Shown here: positions 36,076 through 47,423 of the stretch, piece after piece | How the letters are laid out: every line of letters begins with the position of its first letter | Position numbering within the stretch: position 1 is the first letter of the stretch | Source of the DNA: Williamsia maris | GTDB taxonomy: Bacteria; Actinomycetota; Actinomycetes; Mycobacteriales; Mycobacteriaceae | Assembly: GCF_024171815.1 (NCBI RefSeq) | Contig: NZ_JAMTCJ010000001.1 | Span: 186,001-250,000 of the forward strand | Direction of reading: 5' to 3' | DNA length: 64,000 bases | The notes under the pieces: generated by a model | Seen by the model: only the letters and a program-made list of their open reading frames with translations | Told to the model about the DNA's origin: nothing | Databases searched by the model: none | Made by a program: the position numbers and the translations under genes

Positions 36076-37160
36076 GGCCGGTCGCCGATGAGATCGAGGG
36101 TCCCCAGTTCTCGGATCGCCTCGCAGCCGCGCTCGATCATGGCGATGAACATGTCGTCGCCGCGATCGGATCCGGCGGCGAAGGCGAACCCCAGGGTGGT
36201 GATGAGCGGGATCGCCAACATCCCGGATCGGTAGTCGCGCCAACACGTCTCGGCGTCGTATCCGGTCACGCCGTGTCCCGACAACGCCTGGTGGTAGGCG
36301 CAGACCAGGTCGCGTTCGTGCTCGGCTCGGGTATGGGGGTCCAGGCTGGTGCCGATGAAGTAGGCGAGGTCGCGCGCGGGCAGCCCCACGCTCAACGTCT
36401 GCCAGTCGACCACCGTGACCTCGTCGGTCTCCGGGTGGAACAGCAGGTTGTCGAGTCGGAAGTCGCCGTGTAGCAGCGAGAACCGCTCGGTGTCCGATAG
36501 CAGCCACGGCGTGATCGCGTCGGCGGATTCGGTGAGCGTGGCGCGGTCGGCGTCGCTGAGCGAGGCGCCGAGCCGTTCGATCGTGGTCGTGGTCGCGATC
36601 CGCGCGATCTCGCCGAACCCGTCGGCGGTGGCCGCGTCCGGCACCGGCATGACGACGCCCTCGAGGGTCAGCCAGGTCGGGTCGCACCATCGCGGGCCGT
36701 GCAGTCCGGCCAGGGCCGCCACGGCCGCACGGGCCTGCGTGGGCGAGCACCCGGCGATCTGGTCGCCCTGCACCGCAGGCGCGAGATCGGCCAGCACCAA
36801 CACGAAGTCGGCAGCGTCGTCACTGATGTCGATGTGCAGACAGTCCGGGACCGGGACGGCGACGGTGTCCGCGACGCGGGAGTAGAAGACGTGCTCCGAG
36901 CGGTATCCCAGCGCCACCCGTTCGCGCACGCCCGCGTCCTGCGACGGCAGCTTCACCACGAGCGTGGTCGGTGACGACTCGGTCGGGTCGGTGTAGACGA
37001 CGGTCAGCCGGTAGGTCGCGCCCGTCTGGCCGGTGCCCACCGGGTCGACGGTCACCGTGTCCACGGACACCGGGTGCTCGTCGGTACCGAGGACCGACTC
37101 GAGCCACCGGCCGGTCAGCTCGTGTGGGCTCGAGGGGATCGGGGATGCTGTCGCCGTCAT
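36072..37160 (-). CDS. APH-family phosphotransferase (ecdysteroid kinase-like)
   Basis: 362 aa kinase-fold phosphotransferase. Nucleotide-loop region GTGQTGATYRLTV; TTLVVKLPS supplies the ATP lysine; FSLLHGDFRLDNLLF is the catalytic HGDxxxxN loop; VTVVDWQTL is the DxD/DFG-equivalent. Such proteins phosphorylate hydroxylated small molecules (sterols, sugars, drugs) or act on acyl-type substrates. It is coupled to the LLM gene, and only 4 bp separate it from the TetR regulator. Confidence 0.85.
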   Translation of the reverse strand: MTATASPIPSSPHELTGRWLESVLGTDEHPVSVDTVTVDPVGTGQTGATYRLTVVYTDPTESSPTTLVVKLPSQDAGVRERVALGYRSEHVFYSRVADTVAVPVPDCLHIDISDDAADFVLVLADLAPAVQGDQIAGCSPTQARAAVAALAGLHGPRWCDPTWLTLEGVVMPVPDAATADGFGEIARIATTTTIERLGASLSDADRATLTESADAITPWLLSDTERFSLLHGDFRLDNLLFHPETDEVTVVDWQTLSVGLPARDLAYFIGTSLDPHTRAEHERDLVCAYHQALSGHGVTGYDAETCWRDYRSGMLAIPLITTLGFAFAAGSDRGDDMFIAMIERGCEAIRELGTLDLIGDRP

Positions 37161-37164
37161 CTGA

Positions 37165-37767
37165 TCACATTTCGTCGTCGATGGGTGGGATGAGAACGAG
37201 ACATCGGGAGACCAACTCCGACAACCGGATCCGACCCGGTGGCGCGGTCAACCATCGATGGAAGGCGAATTCGCCTGCGGCGAGGAAGACCTCGACCATC
37301 AGTCCCGGTCGGACGCTGTCCTGCGACGACACACCGATGCGCGCGGCGACCAGGTCCACGAGTGCCGCCCGGTCGGACGACCCGATGAGCGAGACGCGCT
37401 CGAGCAGGTGCGGTGCGCTGAGCACGGCGGTCCGCCAGTGGTCGACATCGACGTCGTCGAAGGCCGACATGCGTGCGGTGATCGCCGCGGTCAGGGCGGC
37501 ATGGGCGGTCTCGTGCTCCGGCTGCGCCCGCAACGCGCGCACGATCGCCGCCCCACCGCCGCGCACGGTGTCGAGCAGCAGCCCCTCCTTGGTGGGGACG
37601 TATCGGAAGTAGGTGCTCATCGACACCCCCGCGGCCGCGGCGATCTCCTCGGTGCTCACCGAGTCGTAGCCGCGCTCGGCGATCAGCGCGAGGGCCGCGC
37701 GTTGGATGTCCTCGCGCACGCGGGCGCGTTGACGTTCGCGCAATGTGCCCGCGTGTGGTTCCGGCAT
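37165..37767 (-). CDS. TetR-family regulator
   Basis: 200 aa. N-terminal HTH: REDIQRAALALIAERGYDSVSTEEIAAAAGVSMSTYFRYVPTKEGLL. The ligand-binding domain is variable. It leads a likely operon with the phosphotransferase and LLM oxidoreductase and probably represses it. It is not part of the mycobacterial gene order. Confidence 0.88.
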   Translation of the reverse strand: MPEPHAGTLRERQRARVREDIQRAALALIAERGYDSVSTEEIAAAAGVSMSTYFRYVPTKEGLLLDTVRGGGAAIVRALRAQPEHETAHAALTAAITARMSAFDDVDVDHWRTAVLSAPHLLERVSLIGSSDRAALVDLVAARIGVSSQDSVRPGLMVEVFLAAGEFAFHRWLTAPPGRIRLSELVSRCLVLIPPIDDEM

Positions 37768-37841
37768 ACCGGATGTCTATCCCGCGTTGGGAGTCACTGT
37801 CAACGGGCGACCCCATCTCAGGTTTCCGCCCACGACGACGA

Positions 37842-37877
37842 ACGAGGGGCACCCGGAGAAATCCGGATGCCCCTCGT
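37842..37877 (-). terminator. Terminator hairpin after groEL1
   Basis: ACGAGGGGCA (37842-37851) pairs with TGCCCCTCGT (37868-37877), 30 bp past the groEL1 stop on the minus strand. The TetR promoter must lie in the upstream part of this gap. Confidence 0.75.
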
Positions 37878-37908
37878 GTCAGGAGACTTGCTCAGCCTCG
37901 ACCTCCGG

Positions 37909-39973
<2,065 letters not shown>

Positions 39974-40101
39974 GATGTGAGCCCTCCACTTTCGGGGTTC
40001 TGGGCCGGACGGTGCGTCCGACCTCTTTGGAGTCGATGCAATGCTTATGGCGCCTAGCTCGGTTGCGTCGTCGCGGGAGCCGTAACCGCACTCGGTGCCA
40101 C

Positions 40102-40128
40102 CTGGCACTCTATACATGCGAGTGCCAG
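40102..40128 (-). promoter_or_regulatory. CIRCE element (HrcA operator)
   Basis: CTGGCACTC-N9-GAGTGCCAG is a perfect inverted repeat and matches CIRCE (TTAGCACTC-N9-GAGTGCTAA) at its core. It lies 129 bp upstream of groES. A TATAGA in its centre (minus strand) may be the -10. Confidence 0.85.
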
Positions 40129-40149
40129 CACTCAAGTACCCCTGAGTGC
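40128..40149 (-). promoter_or_regulatory. Second, degenerate CIRCE repeat
   Basis: GCACTC-N10-GAGTGC abuts the first CIRCE; its spacer is one base longer. It also lies near the stop of the MFS gene, on whose transcript it may act as a hairpin. Confidence 0.5.
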
Positions 40150-40166
40150 CAGCCTCCACATGATCC

Positions 40167-41672
40167 TCAGACCGCGGCCGGCGTCGTGCTCGGACGCCGG
40201 CGGCGGATGATCACGGCCAGGCTCCCGGCCACGCCGAGCATCGAGAGCACGGAGATGACCGTGATCGCGGTCGGCATGCCGCCGATCATCTCCCCGGGCA
40301 CCTGCGTCCCACCCGAACTGGCGGTGATCGCGGTGACCACGGCGATCATGATCGCCCCGCCGATCTGGATGCTGGTGTTGACCAGACCGGACGCCAGGCC
40401 CTGTTCGGCGTCGGAGACACCGGCGGTGGCCTGCGAGTTCACCGCCGGGAAGCAGAGCGCGAAGCCCAGTCCCAACAGCAGGATCGTCGGGAGCAGGAAG
40501 TTCGCGTACCCCATGCCCGGCTGCGCCCGGAGGAACAGCAGGTAGCCGGCGACAAAGGCGGTCAGCCCGATCGCGATCAGGATCGGGGTGCCGACGCGGT
40601 CGAGCACGCGGTCCATGCCGAACGCACTCGCGACGACGAGCAGGCCGGCCGGGAGGAACCCGAGGGACATCGCGATGGGCGACCAGCCGAGCGAGTCCTG
40701 CAGGTACAGCGTCACGAGGAACTGGAACGAGACGTAGCTGCCGAACATGACCGCCGCGGAGATGTTCGCGTGCACCAGGGTCAGCGAGCGCAGGATCCCC
40801 AGGCGCAGCAGCGGGTTGCGGTGTCGGGCCTCGATGGTGAGGAACGCGACGAGCAGCGCGGCCGACGCCACGAACAGTCCGACGGTCGACGGAGCGGCCC
40901 AGCCGACGTCGGGTGCGCGGACCACGGCGTAGACCACGATCAGCAGCGCGCCGGTACTGGTGAGAGCACCGCCCACGTCGAGGTGTCCCCAGTTGACCGC
41001 GGGGCGCGGGACCGACGGGATGACCTTGATGCCCGCGATGAGCAACAAGACCGCGACCGGGCCCGGGAACAGCAGGGTGGCCTGCCAGCCGACCTCGGTG
41101 AGCAACCCACCGAAGACGAGGCCCAGCGAGAAGCCGCTCGCACCGCACACCGTGTAGATGCTCAGCGCCTTGTTGCGCGCCGGCCCCTCGGCGAACGTCG
41201 TCGTGATGATCGACAGGCCCGCGGGCACGGTGAATGCCGCGGCCACACCCTTGATGAAGCGCAGCGCGACGATGGCCGAGTTGACCTCGACGAGCGCACT
41301 GATCACCGACGCGACGCCGAAGACCGCGAGCGCGGCCAGGAACACCGTCCGCCTGCCGAACAGGTCACTGGCGCGTCCGCCCAGCAGCAGGAAGCCGCCG
41401 TATCCGAGCACGTAGCCGCTGACGATCCACTGCAGTTGCGACTGGTCCATACCGAGGTCGGCGCCCATGGACGGCAGGGCGACCCCCACCATCGAGACGT
41501 CGAGCCCGTCGAGGAACAGCGCCCCGGCCAACACCACCAGCAGGACCCACGTCGCCGTGGACCATCCCCGCGCCGTCGTGACGACCGAGGAAACCGCCCC
41601 ACCCCCATCCACCGACGACGCGGTGCGCACGTCGGTCTCGTTTCCTGATGAATCACTGAGTTCCAGAGTCAT
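40167..41672 (-). CDS. MFS drug exporter, DHA2 (EmrB/QacA) family
   Basis: 501 aa with about 14 membrane helices. Motif C-like segment [15 protein letters not shown] and the DHA1/2 motif A ([16 protein letters not shown]) are present. [16 protein letters not shown] is the typical first helix. Such proteins export drugs by proton antiport. It is divergent from a MarR regulator, the classical repressor pairing. The pair is inserted between groES and tsaD. Confidence 0.9.
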   Translation of the reverse strand: MTLELSDSSGNETDVRTASSVDGGGAVSSVVTTARGWSTATWVLLVVLAGALFLDGLDVSMVGVALPSMGADLGMDQSQLQWIVSGYVLGYGGFLLLGGRASDLFGRRTVFLAALAVFGVASVISALVEVNSAIVALRFIKGVAAAFTVPAGLSIITTTFAEGPARNKALSIYTVCGASGFSLGLVFGGLLTEVGWQATLLFPGPVAVLLLIAGIKVIPSVPRPAVNWGHLDVGGALTSTGALLIVVYAVVRAPDVGWAAPSTVGLFVASAALLVAFLTIEARHRNPLLRLGILRSLTLVHANISAAVMFGSYVSFQFLVTLYLQDSLGWSPIAMSLGFLPAGLLVVASAFGMDRVLDRVGTPILIAIGLTAFVAGYLLFLRAQPGMGYANFLLPTILLLGLGFALCFPAVNSQATAGVSDAEQGLASGLVNTSIQIGGAIMIAVVTAITASSGGTQVPGEMIGGMPTAITVISVLSMLGVAGSLAVIIRRRRPSTTPAAV

Positions 41673-41714
41673 GCGGAGGACTATATGCACATGCATTCAA
41701 TGTGTCTACAAATA

Positions 41715-41741
41715 ATGTCAGTGCAATAAATGAGTTGACAT
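41715..41741. promoter_or_regulatory. MarR operator candidate in the exporter/MarR gap
   Basis: ATGTCA (41715-41720) and TGACAT (41736-41741) form an inverted repeat over an A+T-rich 86-bp gap. A TGCACATGCA-type palindrome lies next to it at 41684-41693. Either could bind the MarR protein. Confidence 0.45.
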
Positions 41742-41745
41742 GTGA

Positions 41746-41751
41746 TAGTCT
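41746..41751 (+). promoter_or_regulatory. -10 element TAGTCT, leaderless marR
   Basis: TAGTCT ends 7 nt before ATG 41759 and supports that start over the longer frame from 41702. Confidence 0.45.
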
Positions 41752-41758
41752 GCGGGGC

Positions 41759-42250
41759 ATGTCCATCGGTGAGCATGCGTCGGCGACACCCGCCCCGGCT
41801 GCCGGTCCGTGCGACGAGGACGCCCTCGCCGCCGCGTGGCATCAACTGACCGTTCGCTATCACCGCCTGCACTGCGAGATCGACCGCGCACTCGAGGCCG
41901 GGCACCAGATCAGCGGCAGCGAGTTCGAGGTCCTCGAGCTCCTCGCCTCGGCGCCGGAGAACAAGCTGCGGATGAGCGAACTCGCCGCGCAGGTACATCT
42001 GAGTCAGAGCGCGCTGTCCCGTCTGGTCGCCGGACTGGACAAATGCGGACTGGCCCGACGATCCATGTGCGAGAACGACCGTCGCTCGGTGTTCGCCGAA
42101 CTGACCGACTCCGGATGCGCCCGGTACGAGTCGGCGCGCCCCACCCAGCGGTCGATCCTGCGCAGTCAGGCGGTCGACACCGACGGGTCGTCACTCTGCG
42201 GTGCCGACGACTTCGTCGATGTCATGCGCTCGGTCCGCACGGACTCCTGA
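41759..42250 (+). CDS. MarR-family regulator
   Basis: 163 aa. Winged helix: GSEFEVLELLASAPENKLRMSELAAQVHLSQSALSRLVAGLDKCGLARRSMCENDRRSVFAELTDSG. It carries several Cys, so thiol sensing is possible. Divergent from the DHA2 exporter, which it probably represses. Confidence 0.9.
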   Translation: MSIGEHASATPAPAAGPCDEDALAAAWHQLTVRYHRLHCEIDRALEAGHQISGSEFEVLELLASAPENKLRMSELAAQVHLSQSALSRLVAGLDKCGLARRSMCENDRRSVFAELTDSGCARYESARPTQRSILRSQAVDTDGSSLCGADDFVDVMRSVRTDS

Positions 42251-42263
42251 CCCCTCGCCCGTT

Positions 42264-42531
42264 GGGCCCTCGTCCCCCGCTGTTGGGCCTTTGTTGCCCG
42301 CTGTCGGGCCCCCGTTCACGCGTGTGGGCCCTTGTCACCGCGTGTTGGGCGGTCACTCCCCGCTGTTGGGCCCTTGTTGCCGCGTGTTGGGCCGCGGTGC
42401 GCCTGTGGTGGGCCGTTCCGACGCCGACAGGTTGACCCGCACCCAACCGGCGCACACAACGGCCCAACGCACTGCGACGTCGGCCCAACTCGCGTCAGCG
42501 ACGGCCCACCACGGAGGAACGAGGGCCCACC
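42264..42531. repeat. Array of 21-bp-period repeats, forward then inverted units
   Basis: Eight forward units marked by (G)TTGGGCC: the GGG starts fall at 42264, 42285, 42306, 42326, 42347, 42368, 42389 and 42410. Five inverted units marked by GGCCCAAC or GGCCCAC start at 42440, 42461, 42482, 42503 and 42524. It fills the 311-bp gap between the convergent marR and tsaD stops. It has no coding sense. Inverted halves can fold into long hairpins, so a bidirectional terminator is plausible. Not a CRISPR: the period is too short and there are no spacers. Confidence 0.85.
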
Positions 42532-42561
42532 ACGCGAAGTGGGGAATCGAACCGAGACGAC

Positions 42562-43593
42562 TCAGTAGGCGCTGATCTGCACCGACATCCCCGGGTCGGT
42601 AGCCACGGTCAGGGCCGACGGCGGCGCTCCCCCGGCGATGACGTGGGCTCCCAGCGTCGCGATCATCACACCGTTGTCGGTACACAGGCGCGGCTTCGGG
42701 ATACGAAGCGTCACACCGGCGTCCGCGCACCGCGCCGCGGTGAGCGATCGGATCCGCGAGTTCGCGGTCGCACCGCCGCCCAGCACGAGGGTGTCCACGC
42801 CGGTGTCCTCGCACGCCCGCATCGCCTTGCGCGTCAACACGTCGGCCACCGCCTCCTGGAACGACGCGGCGACATCGGCGATCGGCACGGCGTCACCCGC
42901 GCGCTCACACTTCTCGACGAAGCGGGCAACCGCGGTCTTCACGCCGCTGAAGGAGAAGTCATAGCGTGCGTCACGGGGTCCGGTCATGCCGCGGGGGAAC
43001 GGGATCGCGGCCGGATCGCCCTGCGCGGCAACGGCGTCGAGGGCCGGTCCGCCGGGGTAGCCGAGTCCGAGCAGCCGGGCGACCTTGTCGAAGGCCTCCC
43101 CTGCCGCGTCGTCGACCGTCGTCCCCAGTTCGATGATGGGCGCCCCTAGATCGTCCACTCGCAACAGGTGGGTGTGCCCGCCGGAGACGAGCAGCGCGAT
43201 GCACGCAGGCATCGGTCCGTGTTCGAGGGTGTCGACCGCCACGTGTCCCCCCAGGTGGTTGACCGCGTACAACGGCACATCCCAGGCCGCGGCATAGGCT
43301 TTCGCCGCCGCGACACCGACGAGCAGTGCCCCGGCGAGGCCGGGACCGATCGTCACCGCGATCGCGTCCGGTCGGTCGACACCCGCCGCTAACCGTGCCC
43401 GCCGCATCGTCGGCATGATCGCCTCGAGGTGGGCACGCGATGCCACCTCGGGCACCACGCCGCCGTAGCGCGCGTGCTCGTCGACGCTGGATGCGACCTC
43501 GTCGGCCAACAGGGTGGTCGTCGCGTCGTCGTTCCATTCGACGATCCCGACACCGGTCTCGTCGCAGGAACTCTCGATACCCATGACGATCAT
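42562..43593 (-). CDS. tsaD: tRNA t6A37 threonylcarbamoyltransferase TsaD
   Basis: 343 aa ASKHA-fold enzyme. [12 protein letters not shown] start; metal-binding His pair in [13 protein letters not shown]; nucleotide loops VSGGHTHLL and [12 protein letters not shown]. Transfers the threonylcarbamoyl group to A37 of ANN-reading tRNAs with TsaB and TsaE. ATG 43593 abuts the rimI stop. Last gene of the block. Confidence 0.96.
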   Translation of the reverse strand: MIVMGIESSCDETGVGIVEWNDDATTTLLADEVASSVDEHARYGGVVPEVASRAHLEAIMPTMRRARLAAGVDRPDAIAVTIGPGLAGALLVGVAAAKAYAAAWDVPLYAVNHLGGHVAVDTLEHGPMPACIALLVSGGHTHLLRVDDLGAPIIELGTTVDDAAGEAFDKVARLLGLGYPGGPALDAVAAQGDPAAIPFPRGMTGPRDARYDFSFSGVKTAVARFVEKCERAGDAVPIADVAASFQEAVADVLTRKAMRACEDTGVDTLVLGGGATANSRIRSLTAARCADAGVTLRIPKPRLCTDNGVMIATLGAHVIAGGAPPSALTVATDPGMSVQISAY

Positions 43594-44055
43594 CTACGAC
43601 GCCCCTCCGCGCGGACGCCGCATCGTGTACGCATCGGCGCCGCTGGGCTGGTAGTAGCCCTTGCGTAGACCGACCCGGACGAAGCCGTTGTGCTCGTAGA
43701 GTTCGATGGCGCGGTCGTTGTCGGTGCGGACCTCGAGGAACACCTCGGCGTCCACCTCGTCGGCAACCGCGAGCATCTCGGCCATCAGGGCCCGGCCGTG
43801 CCCACCGCCGCGGTGGGCGGGATCGACGGCGATGGTGTGGATCTCGCACTCGTGGTCCCCGGTCCGACCCAGGATCGAGACGCCCGCGTATCCGATGAGT
43901 ACGTCGTCGTCCCCACGGACGGCGAAGTATCGGTTGTGCGGTGACGCGAGTTCGGCGGTGAACGCCTCGACCGGCCACGGCGAGTCACCGGCGAAGATGG
44001 CGGCCTCGAGTTGGGCGCAGCGGGGCGCGTCGGTCGCGCGCAGTGGTCCGATCAT
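43594..44055 (-). CDS. rimI: Ribosomal protein S18 alanine N-acetyltransferase RimI
   Basis: 153 aa GNAT acetyltransferase. Acetyl-CoA loop VDPAHRGGGHGRALMAEML; C-terminal NDRAIELYEHNGFVRVGLRKGYYQPSGADAYTM. It is encoded between tsaD and tsaB, as in most actinobacteria. It overlaps tsaB (ATGA). Confidence 0.92.
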   Translation of the reverse strand: MIGPLRATDAPRCAQLEAAIFAGDSPWPVEAFTAELASPHNRYFAVRGDDDVLIGYAGVSILGRTGDHECEIHTIAVDPAHRGGGHGRALMAEMLAVADEVDAEVFLEVRTDNDRAIELYEHNGFVRVGLRKGYYQPSGADAYTMRRPRGGAS

Positions 44056-44711
44056 CGTTTCCGGTCCTTCAACTCGACGGCGTCCGGGCGGCGGAGGTAC
44101 AGCGGGACGACGGGTTCGGGGGCCGCACCGGACTCCAGGGCGTCGCGTGCCGCGGCGACGAGTCCCGTGGTGGTCGGTGCGCTGATCGAATCGTCGGTCG
44201 GTTCGCCGAACAGCGCTGTGTGCGAGGTCGATCCGACGATGAGGTCGACCGTCTCACCGCGCAACCGCCCGATCAGGTCGGCGGGGGTGTCGACAGCTGG
44301 GCCCGCCATACGCCCGTCCGGACCGTAGAGCGCCCAGTACACCTCACGGCGGCGGGCATCGGTGACGACGAGAACACGTCCCGCGCCGGCGTCGGATCGG
44401 ATCGCGTCGAGCGAGCACACCCCCTGCAGCGGGATCGCGAGGGCGTCGGCGAACGCCGCGGCGGTCGCCATGCCGACGCGGAGGCCGGTGAACGGTCCGG
44501 GGCCGGCACCGACAACGACCGCGTCGAGATCGGATCGCGCGACCCCGGCCTCGGTGAGGCACTCCAGTATCAGCGTCGTGAGGATCTCGGCGTGCCCGCG
44601 CGGAGTGTCTACCCGACGCTCGGCGCGCAGCACGACCGCGCGGTCCGGGGTCACCTCCCCGACCCCGGTGGTCACCGTGGGTGTGGAGGTGTCGACGGCC
44701 AGAACGAGCAC
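44052..44711 (-). CDS. tsaB: t6A biosynthesis protein TsaB
   Basis: 219 aa from GTG 44711. VLVLAVDTSTPTVTTGVG is the degenerate ASKHA start; GPGPFTGLRVGMATA follows. TsaB is a non-catalytic scaffold partner of TsaD. A longer frame would run through the tsaE 3' end, so 44711 is preferred. Confidence 0.93.
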   Translation of the reverse strand: MLVLAVDTSTPTVTTGVGEVTPDRAVVLRAERRVDTPRGHAEILTTLILECLTEAGVARSDLDAVVVGAGPGPFTGLRVGMATAAAFADALAIPLQGVCSLDAIRSDAGAGRVLVVTDARRREVYWALYGPDGRMAGPAVDTPADLIGRLRGETVDLIVGSTSHTALFGEPTDDSISAPTTTGLVAAARDALESGAAPEPVVPLYLRRPDAVELKDRKR

Positions 44712-44722
44712 GGTGATCCAGC

Positions 44723-45217
44723 CTATGCGGAACCGTCGGGAGACCGGACCCAGCCCCAGGTGGCCGTGCGGACGTCGGAGTCCGGTTCGCGCCGTAGCCG
44801 CACCAGCAGGTGACGGTCGGAGAGACGCTCGGCCACCCCCGCGCCCCACTCGACGACCACGACGTTGTCGGTGATCTCGGTGTCCAGGTCGAGCCCGTCG
44901 AGATCGGCGAGGACGTCGCCGCCGGTCGAGCCCAGTCGGTAGGCGTCGACGTGGACCATCCCGACGCCGCCGACATGTCCGGGGGCGTGTGCGCGGGCGA
45001 TGATGAACGTCGGCGAGGTGACGCGTCCGGCGACCCCGAGACCGGCGCCGATCCCGCGGGCGAGGGCGGTCTTGCCCGCCCCCAGCGGCCCATCGGTGAT
45101 GACCAGGTCACCGGCGCGCAGATCGGCGGCGAGTTCGGCGCCGAACGCCTCGGTGTCCTCGACAGTCGTCAGGGTCCGTCGGTTCGACGGTTCCGCGGGG
45201 TGGGCGTCCTCGCTCAC
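44723..45217 (-). CDS. tsaE: t6A biosynthesis ATPase TsaE
   Basis: 164 aa. Walker A GPLGAGKTALARGI and FIIARAHAP...VHVDAYRL switch region; VVVEWGAGVAERL is the TsaE signature. ATPase that resets the TsaBD complex. GTG 45217 overlaps the hydrolase stop (GTGA). Confidence 0.94.
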   Translation of the reverse strand: MSEDAHPAEPSNRRTLTTVEDTEAFGAELAADLRAGDLVITDGPLGAGKTALARGIGAGLGVAGRVTSPTFIIARAHAPGHVGGVGMVHVDAYRLGSTGGDVLADLDGLDLDTEITDNVVVVEWGAGVAERLSDRHLLVRLRREPDSDVRTATWGWVRSPDGSA

Positions 45218-46263
45218 CGGACGCTCCGCTGGACCAACCGCTCGATGGCCTCGGTGATCACCTCGGGTCGTTCCAGCAGCACGAGGTGACCGCAGTCGGG
45301 CACGCCGACGAGTTCGCAGTCGGCCAGCGCACCGTGCAGTTCGACCGAGTTGGGCAGTGGGGTGACCTTGTCCTCGTAGCCGCACGCGACCAGCGTCGGG
45401 ATGCGCGACAGCACGGCGAGGGCGGCGCTCTCGTCGTGACTCTCCAGCGACCGGAGGAAGTCCACGACGGTGTCGATGGGGGTGTTCTGGATCATCGCCG
45501 CGACGAACTGGCTCAGTGCCGGCGAATGGAAGGTCGACCCGAAGCTCGCGGCGGTCAGCACCGGCGTCATGACGGCACGGGTGACGCCGCGGCCGGCGCG
45601 GACCGCCCGCGGGACCCGCCGCACCGAGAGACGGAACGCGTCGACGAGCGGGTTCTGCAGACCCCGACCGAGGCCCGCCTCGGTGATCCCCCGCGCCGCA
45701 GTGGCGATCAGCCCCACGCCGATGATCTTGTCGCCGAACAGTTCCGGTGCGCGGGTCGCGAGACCCATGACGGCCATCGCTCCCATCGAGTGGCCGACGA
45801 GCACGACCGGGCCGTCGGGGATTACCGATCGGATCACGGCGTCGATGTCGGCGCCGAGTTGGGTGATGGTGGCGGTGTGCGCGGGCGCCGCCCCCGATCG
45901 GCCGTGGCCGCGGTGGTCCATGAACACCAGCCGCACGTTGTCGCCCCACACCGCGGCCAACTGCTGACGCTGGAAGTGCCAGCTCGACATGCGCAGGCTG
46001 AAACCGTGCGAGAACAGCACGGTCACCGCGGCGTCGGCCGGTCCGACCTCGCGGATGGCCAGCGGGACACCGTCGTCGGCCGTCGCGAAGCTCGCGCGGT
46101 CGGCGTAGATCGCACGGAAGTCCTCGATCGAGTTCGGGTCGACGCGCGCGTCGGCTCGGCGGGTCACGTTGCGGGCGACCCCGCCGATCGCGACCGCCCC
46201 CAGAGCGGCGAATCCCGCGGCGCCCGCGAGGATCCCGAGTCGCTGCGGTCGGTCGGCGCTCAT
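45214..46263 (-). CDS. Alpha/beta hydrolase
   Basis: 349 aa. A hydrophobic N-terminal segment (LGILAGAAGFAALGAVAIGG) suggests a membrane anchor. Oxyanion region LFSHGFSLRMSSW, DHRGHGRSG, nucleophile elbow VGHSMGAMAV (Ser), late Asp in YEDKVTPLPNS, catalytic His in DCGHLVLLE. Substrate unknown. It sits between alr and tsaE in mycolata. Overlaps alr (ATGA). Confidence 0.88.
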   Translation of the reverse strand: MSADRPQRLGILAGAAGFAALGAVAIGGVARNVTRRADARVDPNSIEDFRAIYADRASFATADDGVPLAIREVGPADAAVTVLFSHGFSLRMSSWHFQRQQLAAVWGDNVRLVFMDHRGHGRSGAAPAHTATITQLGADIDAVIRSVIPDGPVVLVGHSMGAMAVMGLATRAPELFGDKIIGVGLIATAARGITEAGLGRGLQNPLVDAFRLSVRRVPRAVRAGRGVTRAVMTPVLTAASFGSTFHSPALSQFVAAMIQNTPIDTVVDFLRSLESHDESAALAVLSRIPTLVACGYEDKVTPLPNSVELHGALADCELVGVPDCGHLVLLERPEVITEAIERLVQRSVR

Positions 46264-47423
46264 CTGCGCACCTCCGGAACGCCGGACACCGCCGAGGTCA
46301 CGTGTCGACGCTGCGCCCGTCCACGGATGCCGGAGACGATCTCGTAGTCGATCGTGCCGATGGTGGCGGCCCACTCCTTGGCGGTGGTGCCCCCGTCGGC
46401 ACCGGATCCGAAGAGCACGGCCCGATCCCCCTCCGTCACATCGCTGTCGGTGCCGAGATCGATCACCATCTGATCCATGCAGATCCGTCCGACACCGGGG
46501 TACGAGCGACCGTTGATCTGTACCCGGAGACGGTTGGACAACAGTCGCGGCACACCGTCGGCGTACCCGGCGGGCAGCAGCGCGAGGGTCGTGTCGTGCG
46601 GTGCGGTCCAGGTGTGTCCGTACGACACCCCCTGCCCGGCCGAGACCTTCTTGACCATCGAGACCTCCGCCGAGAGCGTCATCGCCGGGATCAGCCCGTA
46701 GCCCTCCGGCAGTGGCGAGGTGCCATAGACGGCGATGCCCGCCCGCACCAGATCCCGCGACAGATCCGGCCGGGCCAGCGCCGCAGCCGAATTGGAGATG
46801 TGCACGACCTGTGGTGCGACACCGAGACGGTCGAGTTCCCGGACACATTCGTCGAGGCGGGCGGCCTGGACGTCGTTGAGCGGGTGCTCCGGTTCGTCAC
46901 CGCGGGCGAGGTGACACATCGCCGCCCGCAGCACGATCGACTCATCGGCTACAGCCTTGGCAAGAGCGTCACGGAGGTCGGGCCACTCCTGCGGGCCGAC
47001 CCCGTTGCGGGCCAGGCCGGTGTCGATCTTGACGCTGAGGACCGCGGTTTCACCGACGTGCGCCGCCGCGGTGATGACCCGGTCGAGTTGGCGGGTCGAC
47101 GAGACCGCCAGTTCGATCCCGGCGTCGACCGCCGGGGCGAAATCGGTGGTCGGGGTGTGCAGCCAGGCCACGAGCGGCGCGGTGATGCCGTCCGCGCGCA
47201 GCGCGAGTGCCTCGGCGACGGTCGCGACCCCGAGGTCGGTCGCGCCGGCCGCGAGCGCCGCGCGTGCCACCGGCGTCGCGCCGTGGCCGTATCCGTCGGC
47301 CTTGACCACGGCCATGACGGCTGCCCCCGACCGCCGGGCCACGACCTCGACGTTGTGGGCGATGGCGGCGAGGTCGATGGTCGCCTCGAGCGCGGGACGC
47401 TCCGCGATGTCGTCGACGATCAT
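46260..47423 (-). CDS. alr: Alanine racemase
   Basis: 387 aa. PLP lysine K41 (AVVKADGYGHGA), catalytic Tyr in GVSYGHTW, and RICMDQMVIDLG. It makes D-alanine for peptidoglycan. It overlaps nnr upstream and the hydrolase downstream (ATGA junctions). Confidence 0.96.
   Translation of the reverse strand: MIVDDIAERPALEATIDLAAIAHNVEVVARRSGAAVMAVVKADGYGHGATPVARAALAAGATDLGVATVAEALALRADGITAPLVAWLHTPTTDFAPAVDAGIELAVSSTRQLDRVITAAAHVGETAVLSVKIDTGLARNGVGPQEWPDLRDALAKAVADESIVLRAAMCHLARGDEPEHPLNDVQAARLDECVRELDRLGVAPQVVHISNSAAALARPDLSRDLVRAGIAVYGTSPLPEGYGLIPAMTLSAEVSMVKKVSAGQGVSYGHTWTAPHDTTLALLPAGYADGVPRLLSNRLRVQINGRSYPGVGRICMDQMVIDLGTDSDVTEGDRAVLFGSGADGGTTAKEWAATIGTIDYEIVSGIRGRAQRRHVTSAVSGVPEVRR

Noticed and set aside
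42264-42531. CRISPR array
   Set aside because: The repeat period is 20-21 bp with no spacers, half of the units are inverted, and there are no cas genes.
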